Positions 7,340-14,970 of a stretch of DNA of 64,000 bases are shown here, in pieces. This DNA is from Thaumasiovibrio sp047250365 (GTDB taxonomy: Bacteria > Pseudomonadota > Gammaproteobacteria > Enterobacterales > Vibrionaceae), in assembly GCF_047250365.1 (NCBI RefSeq), contig NZ_JBLBVL010000009.1:56136-120135 (forward strand), written 5' to 3'. The position numbers and the translations under genes were made by a program. Within the stretch, counting starts at the first letter, position 1; each line of letters begins with the position of its first letter. The notes below the pieces were generated by a model. That model did not search any database. It had not been told where the DNA came from and saw nothing but the letters and a program-made list of their open reading frames with translations.

Positions 7340-8587
7340 ATGTCTGACGATCTTCGCCAGCAGGCATTGCACTATCATGCCTATCCAACACCGGGAAAAA
7401 TTTCGGTGGAACTAACCAAACCGGCTGACACTGCTATTGATTTGGCATTGGCTTATAGTCCAGGCGTCGCAGAGCCCGTGCGAGAAATCGCTCAAGATGC
7501 GGATAATGTTTATAAATATACAGCGAAAGGAAATATGGTTGCTGTTATTTCGAATGGAACGGCGATTTTAGGGTTAGGTAACTTGGGCCCGATGGCATCC
7601 AAGCCCGTAATGGAAGGTAAGGCGCTTCTATTTAAGCGTTTTGCTGGCCTTGATGCGATTGATATTGAAGTAAAGCATCGCACAATTGATGAATTCGTTG
7701 ATACCGTAGCCAATATTGCCGATACGTTTGGCGGGATCAACCTTGAAGACATTAAAGCCCCTGACTGCTTTGAGATTGAGCGCCGTCTTATTGAACGTTG
7801 TCAGGTGCCAGTTTTCCATGATGATCAGCACGGTACAGCGATCGTTACTGCGGCTGGAATGTTGAATGCGCTTGAGTTACAAGGAAAATCACTCAAAGAA
7901 GCGCGCATTGTTTGTTTGGGGGCGGGAGCCGCAGCGGTTGCGTGTATGGAACTGCTGATCAAGTGTGGCGCACAACGCGAACGCATTTATATGCTCGATC
8001 GTAAAGGGGTTATTCATACGCGTCGGGATGATCTGAATGAATATAAGCAGTTGTTTGCCAACAATACAGATAAGCGTACGTTGGAAGACGTTATTGATGG
8101 CGCTGATATCTTTGTTGGTGTCTCGGGACCAAACTTGTTGCCACCAGAAGCATTGAAGCTAATGGCTGATAAGCCGGTTGTTTTTGCTTGTTCAAACCCT
8201 GATCCAGAGATTAAGCCAGAGTTGGCACATGCAGTGCGTAGTGACCTTATTATGGGGACAGGACGCTCTGATTACCCAAATCAGGTTAACAATGTTCTGT
8301 GTTTTCCATTCCTGTTTCGTGGTGCACTAGATGTGCGAGCGCAGGTGATCAATGATGAGATGAAGCTAGCGGCGGTTGAGGCGATTCGTTTGTTAGCGAA
8401 AGAGCCAGTACCGCAGGCGGTATTGGATGCCGCTGGCGTTGAAGCATTAAGCTTCGGCCCTGAGTATATTATTCCAAAACCGATGGACCCGCGTTTGCTG
8501 TCACGTGTGGCCAAAGCGGTGGCCGTTGCGGCAGTTGAGTCTGGTGTTGCACGAATTGAGATGCCAGCAAACTATATGGAAGCCTAA
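7340..8587 (+). CDS. Malic enzyme (malate dehydrogenase, oxaloacetate-decarboxylating), short single-domain form
   Basis: The protein is 415 residues from the ATG at 7340 (MSDDLRQQALHYH), with AGGA upstream; a TTG ten codons earlier is unlikely. It converts malate to pyruvate and CO2 with NAD(P). Visible motifs are LAYSPGVAEP, the lysine-bearing KPVMEGKALLFKRFAG, metal-site residues in LEDIKAPDCFEIE, FHDDQHGTAI, and a Rossmann GAGAAAV near 200. It lacks the C-terminal phosphotransacetylase-like domain of enterobacterial MaeB. The same gene is known between rpmE and metJ in vibrios. Cofactor preference cannot be told by eye. Confidence 0.9.
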   Translation: MSDDLRQQALHYHAYPTPGKISVELTKPADTAIDLALAYSPGVAEPVREIAQDADNVYKYTAKGNMVAVISNGTAILGLGNLGPMASKPVMEGKALLFKRFAGLDAIDIEVKHRTIDEFVDTVANIADTFGGINLEDIKAPDCFEIERRLIERCQVPVFHDDQHGTAIVTAAGMLNALELQGKSLKEARIVCLGAGAAAVACMELLIKCGAQRERIYMLDRKGVIHTRRDDLNEYKQLFANNTDKRTLEDVIDGADIFVGVSGPNLLPPEALKLMADKPVVFACSNPDPEIKPELAHAVRSDLIMGTGRSDYPNQVNNVLCFPFLFRGALDVRAQVINDEMKLAAVEAIRLLAKEPVPQAVLDAAGVEALSFGPEYIIPKPMDPRLLSRVAKAVAVAAVESGVARIEMPANYMEA

Positions 8588-8611
8588 TTAGATTAACCCT
8601 AATTTGGAGCC

Positions 8612-8642
8612 AAAAAAACCAGCCGTGTGGCTGGTTTTTTTT
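8612..8642. terminator. Bidirectional terminator between malic enzyme gene and metJ
   Basis: AAAACCAGCC and GGCTGGTTTT pair around GTGT, with seven A on one side and eight T on the other. It serves the convergent malic-enzyme and metJ transcripts. Confidence 0.92.
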
Positions 8643-8654
8643 GTTCGAAAAGAT

Positions 8655-8975
8655 TTACTCTTCGGTGAGTTCTTCGAATGCAATGCCCAACTCTTCCATC
8701 ATGCGTTTAGCTTCAACAGGAATGTCGTCTGGCGAATCTTTACGAATGTCGTCATCCGTTGGTAGCGGTTGTCCCGTATAGGCATGCAAAAAAGCTTCAC
8801 ACAGAAGTTCACTGTTGGTCGCGTGACGCAGATTATTAACCTGACGACGGGTTCGTTCATCTGTCAGAATCTTTAATACTTTCAATGGAATTGAGACTGT
8901 AATCTTTTTTACTTGCTCATTTTTTTTACCATGCTCTGCATATGGGCTGATGTATTCACCATTCCACTTCGTCAT
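8655..8975 (-). CDS. metJ: MetJ, methionine repressor
   Basis: This is a 106-residue ribbon-helix-helix repressor. EQVKKITVSIPLKVLKILTD is the beta-strand region that enters the major groove, followed by a core almost identical to E. coli MetJ (RRQVNNLRHATNSELLCEAF). With S-adenosylmethionine bound, MetJ dimers bind tandem 8-bp met boxes. It is divergent from metBL; the boxes lie between them, so the repressor probably controls itself and metBL. Confidence 0.97.
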   Translation of the reverse strand: MTKWNGEYISPYAEHGKKNEQVKKITVSIPLKVLKILTDERTRRQVNNLRHATNSELLCEAFLHAYTGQPLPTDDDIRKDSPDDIPVEAKRMMEELGIAFEELTEE

Positions 8976-9057
8976 TCTGCACCTACTTAGCCAGCGATAT
9001 TAAAATTGTTGAAAGATGTATAAGGGGAATTTTAGCTGCTTTTACTGCCATAAGCAA

Positions 9058-9089
9058 AGACATATAGACGTCTAGAAGTGTTGACGTCT
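9058..9089. promoter_or_regulatory. Four tandem met boxes (MetJ operator) between metJ and metB
   Basis: Four contiguous 8-mers compared with AGACGTCT: AGACATAT (6/8), AGACGTCT (8/8), AGAAGTGT (6/8) and TGACGTCT (7/8). MetJ binds cooperatively to two or more adjoining boxes. The perfect box is internal. The array lies about 92 bases before metB. Confidence 0.92.
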
Positions 9090-9180
9090 CACTGCGTACG
9101 CAGTAAGGTGGTATAAGGGTTTACGTTTGCAATCTGTGATAATAAAGAAATGCGCAGGTTACTGAAACAAGGATGAGTTT

Positions 9181-10353
9181 ATGAGTGACAAGCAACTGGC
9201 GACGATCGCTGTGCGAACCGGTATTGAATCAGACAGTCAATACAATGCGGTCGTTCCTCCAATCTATTTAACCACGAATTACGGGTTTACCCAACTGGGT
9301 GAAGTGCCAGAGTATGATTATTCTCGTGGTGGTAATCCTACCCGCGATCTGGTTGGTGATGCGATTGCCCAACTGGAAGGTGGTGCAGGGGCTGTCGTAA
9401 CAAACTGTGGCACGTCTGCGATCAACTTATTAATTTCAGCCTTACTGGGAGTTGATGATTTGATACTTGCTCCGCATGACTGTTATGGAGGCACTTATCG
9501 GTTGTTTAATAGCCGAGCGCAGAAAGGCGACTTCCAGCTTCAATTTGTCGATCAGTACGACGACAATGCGTTTGAGCAAGCACTCCAAGCCAAGCCAGCA
9601 TTAATTTGGCTTGAAACGCCATCAAACCCCTTGCTACGCATCGTAGATATTGAGAAAGTTTGTAAAAAAGCCCGTGAAATTGGCGCGTTGGTGGTGGTGG
9701 ATAACACTTTCTTGAGCCCTGTCTGGCAACGGCCATTAACATTAGGCGCTGATTTTGTTGTTCACTCGACGACCAAGTACCTTAATGGTCATTCTGACGT
9801 TATCGGTGGCGCATTGGTCGCGCGTGATGAGCAGCAAATAGAAACGCTGCGTTGGTGGGGTAACTGTATCGGAGCGACTGGCGGCGCATTTGATGCCTAT
9901 TTAACCTTGCGAGGGTTGCGCACCTTGGTGCCGAGAATGCGAATGCATGAGGAAAACTGTCAAGCGGTCCTCGACTGCCTGCAGCATCAAGAGCGTGTTA
10001 GTGCCTTATATCATCCTAGTTTGCCTGCTCACCCTGGTCATGATATTGCCGCAAAGCAACAAACAGGGTTTGGTGCCATGTTGAGCTTTGAACTGAGTGC
10101 GACGGAGGAAGAGCTGAAGACGTTTCTTCACGCACTACAGCACTTCTCATTGGCGGAGTCGTTAGGCGGGGTTGAGTCGTTAATTTGTCACCCGAGTAGC
10201 ATGACACATCGAGCGATGTCTGATGAAGCACAAAGAGAGGCAGGTATAGGGGCTGGCTTATTGCGTTTATCGGTCGGGCTGGAAGATAGCCGTGATTTAG
10301 TTGCCGACTTGCAGCAAGCGTTTGCTCGCCTAGAGAGGGGGCATAATGAATAA
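9181..10353 (+). CDS. metB: MetB, cystathionine gamma-synthase
   Basis: The 390-residue PLP enzyme joins an activated homoserine (O-succinylhomoserine in gammaproteobacteria) to cysteine, giving cystathionine. The PLP lysine is Lys199 in HSTTKYLNGHSD. Other family signatures are YDYSRGGNPTRD, the ETPSNPL region and the C-terminal SLGGVESLICHP segment. A GGATG site lies just upstream of the ATG. Its end overlaps metL by 8 bases, so both are translated from one MetJ-controlled mRNA. Confidence 0.94.
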   Translation: MSDKQLATIAVRTGIESDSQYNAVVPPIYLTTNYGFTQLGEVPEYDYSRGGNPTRDLVGDAIAQLEGGAGAVVTNCGTSAINLLISALLGVDDLILAPHDCYGGTYRLFNSRAQKGDFQLQFVDQYDDNAFEQALQAKPALIWLETPSNPLLRIVDIEKVCKKAREIGALVVVDNTFLSPVWQRPLTLGADFVVHSTTKYLNGHSDVIGGALVARDEQQIETLRWWGNCIGATGGAFDAYLTLRGLRTLVPRMRMHEENCQAVLDCLQHQERVSALYHPSLPAHPGHDIAAKQQTGFGAMLSFELSATEEELKTFLHALQHFSLAESLGGVESLICHPSSMTHRAMSDEAQREAGIGAGLLRLSVGLEDSRDLVADLQQAFARLERGHNE

Positions 10354-12751
10354 ACAACGTCAGTTGCATAAGTTTGGCGGCAGCAGCCTTGCGGATGTTA
10401 GTTGTTATCAGCGTGTCGTGGAGTTATTGCGAAACTACTCTACCCAAGAAGATTTGGTTGTGGTGTCCGCTGCGGGAGAGACAACAAATCAACTGCTGGA
10501 ATTTATTTCTTATTGCGAGCAAGACGGGCGTTTGGCACATGAAACGTTGATGCACATTCGTCAATATCAACAGACCTTGATCCAAGGCTTGCTACCGTCT
10601 GATGCTTCCTTATTAGATCGCCTATCTAGTGATATTCGCCAGATTGCTCTATGGGGTGAAAATCCTTTAACCCTAGACCAACAGAGTCATATTCAAGGGT
10701 TTGGAGAGGTTTGGTCAGCACGTTTATTAACAGCATTACTTAACCAGCAGCAAATGCCAGCGGTTGCGATTGATTCTCGCACGGTATTGCGCGCTGAGCG
10801 AGCGGCTCAACCAGAAGTTGACAGCGCATTATCATGGCCTTTGGTCCAAACAACATTGGCACAGCATCCTGAGCGTCGCATCGTTATTACCGGGTTTATG
10901 GTACAAAATGCGGCTGAAGAGACCGTGCTGTTGGGGCGCAATGGCTCAGACTACTCTGCCACTGTACTTGGTGCACTGGCTGGCGTTGAACGCGTGACGA
11001 TTTGGAGCGATGTCGCTGGCGTTTATAGCGCGGATCCACGAAAAGTCAGTGATGCCTGCTTGCTGCCTCTATTGCGTCTTGATGAAGCCAATGAATTGGC
11101 ACGATTGGCAGCACCCGTGTTACATAGTCGCACATTACAGCCTGTTTCACAGAGCGCACTGGACCTAACACTGCGTTGTAGCTCACAACCAGAATCTGGA
11201 TCAACCCGTGTTGAGCGAGTCTTAGCGGCGGGGCGTGGCGCTAAAATTGTCACCTCTCTTGATGATGTTTCGCTGTTAGAGTTAACGATTGAGCGCACAC
11301 ACGATTTTGCGTTAGCGTGGCATGAGATTGATGGGTATTTGCAACGTCAACAACTGCAGCCGCTGGCCAGCTTCGCGAGTGAGGATAAAGGGTTGGTGCA
11401 GTTGGCGTATACCGATGAGGTGATCGGCAGTGTCATGACAGTATTGCAGCAAGCTTCGCTAGCGTCTCAAATTCGTTTAAGAGAGGGCTTCAGTGTCGTA
11501 GCAGCGGTTGGATCCGGAGTGACGTCGAACCCCGTCCATTGCCACGGTTTCATGCAGCAACTAAAAGCCTTGCCCGTCGAGTTTTTTGCTGAATCTGAAC
11601 TCGCTCTAAGCTTGGTTGCGGTGGTTCGCGGTGCATTGCCAAAGGCATTACTTCCAGCATTACATTCCACACTATTCCAAGCACAAAAACACATTGGCTT
11701 GGTTTTATGTGGCAATGGCAATATTGGTAGCGAATGGTTAAAACTATTTTCTCGACAGCAAGCGATTTTGTCACGCCGTTACGGCAAGCGCTTCTCATTG
11801 GTGGCGGTGGTCGATAGCAAGTTGGCGTGGATTGATGGACAAGGCATTGACGCTGCTGGAGTGGCAGAACGCTTCATTGATGAAGCAAAAGCCTATGCGG
11901 ACGAATCTCTGTTCTCTGGGCTTGCAGGGTTGGATTATGATGAGATGGTTGTCTTGGATGTGACAGCAAGCCATGTATTAGCTCGTCGTTATCCGGAAAT
12001 CGCGGCACTAGGCATGCACCTCATTTCTGCGAATAAGGTGGCTGGGTCTGCTTCTAAATCCGATTATGCCTTGGTTCAAGATGGCTTTGCTAAGACGGGC
12101 CGACATTGGCTCTACAATGCAACGGTAGGTGCAGGGCTTCCTATAAACCACACGGTGCGTGATTTACTCGAAAGTGGTGATCGCATTATTGCATTATCGG
12201 GCATTTTTTCAGGCACCTTATCTTGGTTGTTTGAACAGTTTGATGGCAGCGTGCCATTCTCCCATTTGGTGGAGCAAGCTTGGCAGCAAGGATTGACAGA
12301 ACCTGATCCTCGCGCAGATCTGGATGGCAGTGACGTGATGCGTAAACTGGTTATTTTGGCTCGAGAAGCAGGGCTTGATATTGAACCAGAGCAGGTCACC
12401 GTCGAATCATTAGTGCCCGAAGCGCTGAGAGATGGGCGCGTTGATGACTTTTTTGAGCAGGCAGATGTGCTGAACGCCATTTTGGCTGAGCGATGTTTAA
12501 AAGCGAGTAGCAATGGGCAAGTTTTGCGTTACGTCGCGCGTTTAGATCGCAATGGAAAAGCCAGAGTGGGAATCGAAGCATTAGCAGAGAATGATGCACT
12601 CGCAAACCTATTACCTTGCGATAATATTTTTGCGATAGAAAGTGAGTGGTATCGAGATAACCCGCTGGTTATTCGTGGCCCTGGAGCGGGACGAGAGGTG
12701 ACGGCAGGGGCTTTGCAGTCTGACTTGAATCGATTGGCTGCATTATTATGA
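10346..12751 (+). CDS. metL: MetL, bifunctional aspartokinase II / homoserine dehydrogenase II
   Basis: The protein has 801 residues (E. coli 810). The N-terminal kinase domain begins KFGGSSLADVSCYQRV and has a GRNGSDYSATVLG segment near 195-207. A degenerate ACT linker spans about 310-445. The NAD(P)-binding dehydrogenase domain starts at GNGNIGSEWLKLF near 455, with GAGLPINHTVRDLLESGDRI near 592. It catalyses the first and third steps from aspartate toward methionine and threonine. MetL enzymes are usually controlled by methionine repression rather than feedback inhibition. It is coupled to metB by overlap. Confidence 0.95.
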   Translation: MNKQRQLHKFGGSSLADVSCYQRVVELLRNYSTQEDLVVVSAAGETTNQLLEFISYCEQDGRLAHETLMHIRQYQQTLIQGLLPSDASLLDRLSSDIRQIALWGENPLTLDQQSHIQGFGEVWSARLLTALLNQQQMPAVAIDSRTVLRAERAAQPEVDSALSWPLVQTTLAQHPERRIVITGFMVQNAAEETVLLGRNGSDYSATVLGALAGVERVTIWSDVAGVYSADPRKVSDACLLPLLRLDEANELARLAAPVLHSRTLQPVSQSALDLTLRCSSQPESGSTRVERVLAAGRGAKIVTSLDDVSLLELTIERTHDFALAWHEIDGYLQRQQLQPLASFASEDKGLVQLAYTDEVIGSVMTVLQQASLASQIRLREGFSVVAAVGSGVTSNPVHCHGFMQQLKALPVEFFAESELALSLVAVVRGALPKALLPALHSTLFQAQKHIGLVLCGNGNIGSEWLKLFSRQQAILSRRYGKRFSLVAVVDSKLAWIDGQGIDAAGVAERFIDEAKAYADESLFSGLAGLDYDEMVVLDVTASHVLARRYPEIAALGMHLISANKVAGSASKSDYALVQDGFAKTGRHWLYNATVGAGLPINHTVRDLLESGDRIIALSGIFSGTLSWLFEQFDGSVPFSHLVEQAWQQGLTEPDPRADLDGSDVMRKLVILAREAGLDIEPEQVTVESLVPEALRDGRVDDFFEQADVLNAILAERCLKASSNGQVLRYVARLDRNGKARVGIEALAENDALANLLPCDNIFAIESEWYRDNPLVIRGPGAGREVTAGALQSDLNRLAALL

Positions 12752-12863
12752 GCGTGACTCGCGTTGTCAGTCGAGAAAAGCCGACATGGCCTTTTTTCAC
12801 GTTCAATATGAAAATAATTCATGTTAATCGCATTGACATTGGCGACGATTCACGCGATTCTTT

Positions 12864-12887
12864 GGACATATAGACGTCTAAACGTGT
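12864..12887. promoter_or_regulatory. Three tandem met boxes upstream of metF
   Basis: Contiguous 8-mers GGACATAT (5/8), AGACGTCT (8/8) and AAACGTGT (6/8) against the MetJ consensus, about 50 bases before the metF start. They put metF under separate MetJ control from metBL. Confidence 0.87.
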
Positions 12888-12936
12888 GTGTAGTGCGTTA
12901 GCGTTATAAAATAGAGGCAAGAAAAGGAATTTCACG

Positions 12937-13830
12937 ATGGGTTATACACACGCTAGTCAATTGGATGCGTTAAATCAGAATATTGCTGATTTGGATGGGC
13001 GCATAAATATCTCTTTTGAGTTTTTTCCGCCCAGCAGTGAAAAGATGGAGCAGACCCTATGGAGTTCAATACATCGTCTTAAGAGCCTGAAGCCTAAGTT
13101 CGTTTCTGTCACCTATGGTGCCAACTCTGGAGAGCGGGACCGAACGCACTCAATTATTAAAGAGATAAAAGAATCAACGGGTTTGGAGGCGGCTCCTCAC
13201 CTAACCTGCATTGATGCGACACGCGATGAACTGCGCAGTATCGCTCGTGACTATTGGGCTAATGGTATCCGCCATATTGTTGCATTGCGCGGTGACCTGC
13301 CAGCAGCAGGCGTTAAGCCGGACATGTATGCAGCTGACTTGGTGGCACTACTAAAAGAAGAAGCTGATTTTGATATCTCAGTTGCCGCGTATCCAGAGGT
13401 TCACCCTGAAGCGAGCAGTGCACAGGCTGATTTATTGAATTTAAAGCGTAAAATAGATGCAGGGGCCAGTCGAGCCATTACGCAATTTTTCTTTGATATT
13501 GAAAGCTACTTGCGCTTTCGAGATCGCTGTGCAGCAGCTGGCATTGAAGCGGAGATTATTCCGGGTATTCTGCCAGTCTCAAACATGAAACAGGCACGCC
13601 GATTTGCTGAGGCGAATAATGTTAGGGTACCAGGGTGGATGAGCAAGCAGTACGAAGGCTTGGATGGTGATTTGTTAACACGGCAACTGGTGGGTGCCAG
13701 CAATGCGATTGATATGGTGCGAGTATTGAGCCGCGAAGGTGTAAAAGATTTTCACTTTTATACTTTAAATAGAGCGGAAATGACTTACGCGTTATGTCAT
13801 ACCTTAGGGGTGAGAGAACAGTTAGCGTAA
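12937..13830 (+). CDS. metF: MetF, 5,10-methylenetetrahydrofolate reductase
   Basis: The 297-residue flavoprotein matches bacterial MetF in length. It has the start-region motif ISFEFFPPSSEKME with the catalytic Glu, VSVTYGANSG, and HIVALRGDLP near 113. It reduces methylene-THF to methyl-THF, the methyl donor for methionine synthase, using NADH and FAD. AGGA lies 9 bases before the ATG. It has its own promoter with met boxes and ends at a terminator shared with aphA. Confidence 0.96.
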   Translation: MGYTHASQLDALNQNIADLDGRINISFEFFPPSSEKMEQTLWSSIHRLKSLKPKFVSVTYGANSGERDRTHSIIKEIKESTGLEAAPHLTCIDATRDELRSIARDYWANGIRHIVALRGDLPAAGVKPDMYAADLVALLKEEADFDISVAAYPEVHPEASSAQADLLNLKRKIDAGASRAITQFFFDIESYLRFRDRCAAAGIEAEIIPGILPVSNMKQARRFAEANNVRVPGWMSKQYEGLDGDLLTRQLVGASNAIDMVRVLSREGVKDFHFYTLNRAEMTYALCHTLGVREQLA

Positions 13831-13852
13831 TTTGCCAGCCGCAAAGACATAA

Positions 13853-13879
13853 AAAAGGGCACCAATCAGGTGCCCTTTT
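13853..13879. terminator. Bidirectional terminator between metF and aphA
   Basis: AAAAGGGCACC (13853-13863) and GGTGCCCTTTT (13869-13879) pair perfectly around AATCA, with A and T runs for both directions. Confidence 0.9.
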
Positions 13880-13933
13880 AATAGATTGCGAGTAACGTCT
13901 TAGCCTAGCAAATAAATGCGTTACTGCTCACCG

Positions 13934-14497
13934 TTAAAGTGCGACAGTGCTTTGTTCACTGTCCATTGCATTCAGTTCCGACACTACCTCTTCTGCCCAA
14001 GAGACCCATGCTTCACTGTTGATAATACAGCGGCGCAAGGTCAGGCGATCAAGGCGTGCTTGACGATCTAATGCGGAAGGATCCGCAAAATGCTGTTGCT
14101 CAAGCCCACGGTAGTGGTTTAGCAACGTTTGAGTTTCTTCAATTAATCCGAGGATATGCTCCTGCATTGGCATTGAGTTATACACGCTACAAACCAATAG
14201 CTTGGCGGATAACTCGTCACGAATGGTTGGATTACGCACTGGCTCTTGGAACCACTCAAATAGTGAGTGACGACCTAATTCAGTAATTGAATAGACCTTG
14301 CGATCAGGTTTACCTTCTTGTGGCTGCAATTCGCAGGTGACCAAGTCGTTGGTCGCCATTTTATTCAGCTCGCGGTAAACTTGCTGGTGGCTCGCTTTCC
14401 AAAAATAGCCGATGCTGTGTGAAAACTCTTTTGTGATATCGTAACCTGTTGCATCGCGATTGCTAAGCACAGTTAAGATGACGTGTGGTAATGACAT
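13934..14497 (-). CDS. aphA: AphA, PadR-family quorum-sensing and virulence regulator
   Basis: The 187-residue protein has an N-terminal winged helix at about 1-85. Its opening MSLPHVILTVLS, then RDATGYDITKEF and YFWKASHQQVYRELNKM, are those of Vibrio AphA; EGKPDRKVYSIT forms the wing. A C-terminal antiparallel coiled coil at about 95-180 serves dimerisation. In vibrios AphA is the low-cell-density master regulator, opposing HapR/LuxR, and in V. cholerae it activates tcpPH. The tail is a few residues longer than in V. cholerae (179). Start behind GGATAG. Candidate Qrr and AphA sites lie upstream. Confidence 0.9.
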   Translation of the reverse strand: MSLPHVILTVLSNRDATGYDITKEFSHSIGYFWKASHQQVYRELNKMATNDLVTCELQPQEGKPDRKVYSITELGRHSLFEWFQEPVRNPTIRDELSAKLLVCSVYNSMPMQEHILGLIEETQTLLNHYRGLEQQHFADPSALDRQARLDRLTLRRCIINSEAWVSWAEEVVSELNAMDSEQSTVAL

Positions 14498-14529
14498 TTT
14501 ATTCTATCCGTTTCAAGAACTACATACGC

Positions 14530-14537
14530 TCACCTAG
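14530..14537 (-). promoter_or_regulatory. Candidate Qrr small-RNA pairing site in aphA leader
   Basis: The aphA mRNA carries CUAGGUGA about 33-40 nt before the start codon. This is the exact complement of UCACCUAG in the conserved core of Vibrio Qrr RNAs, as recalled from the literature. Qrr RNAs are known to activate aphA translation. Eight pairs alone are not proof. Confidence 0.5.
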
Positions 14538-14782
14538 GTCGGACATTATCCATCGCTCTAACGGCGCTTATCAGTATCAAGTTGCACTGCCCAAGTGAAG
14601 GCGGGTAGCATAGCATCAAATTCAATAAAAACGATACAACGACAGTATAAATCAGCATAATTAACGTCATCAGTGACTAATTTCAAATGCCTGTCAGTAT
14701 GGTATGTTATGCACTTCGAGCTCATAAATTGTACATTCATGCAGACATGTACAGAAATGTTTAAATCTGCACCTGTTACTAA

Positions 14783-14798
14783 TTGCAACTAGATGCAA
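14783..14798. promoter_or_regulatory. Candidate AphA autoregulatory operator
   Basis: TTGCA-ACTAGA-TGCAA is a perfect 5+5 palindrome with a 6-base spacer. The AphA operator in vibrios is a partial palindrome built on GCA-N6-TGC, and AphA represses its own gene. It lies about 290 bases upstream of the start codon. Confidence 0.5.
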
Positions 14799-14914
14799 AT
14801 AACCGAACTGCACATCACTAGTTAAGCGCATAAGGCATAGGTTGCAGTGTCATAAATATGATACACAATCGGAAAGGCCAACTTTTACTCCATCTTAATT
14901 ACAACTTTTATCCA

Positions 14915-14943
14915 TAAAAAAAAGCCGCAACAGAGTTGCGGCT
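14915..14943 (-). terminator. Terminator after ppc
   Basis: On the minus strand AGCCGCAA and TTGCGGCT (14943-14936 and 14930-14923) pair around a 5-nt loop, followed by eight T. Confidence 0.9.
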
Positions 14944-14970
14944 GATAATGGGCTGCTTATGATGTGATGA

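Larger units (their letters stand above)
14498..14914. other. Long aphA promoter and leader region
   Basis: More than 400 bases without a gene lie between the aphA start and the ppc terminator. The region is AT-rich, with a Qrr-complementary segment near the start codon and a TTGCA-N6-TGCAA palindrome further up. An open frame on the minus strand here (14558-14788) has no recognisable family content and an improbable composition. Long regulatory regions are usual for aphA. Confidence 0.6.

Noticed and set aside
14558..14788. 76-codon open frame on the minus strand upstream of aphA
   Set aside because: Unusual composition, no recognisable family, and it covers the aphA promoter elements. Best explained as chance in regulatory DNA.
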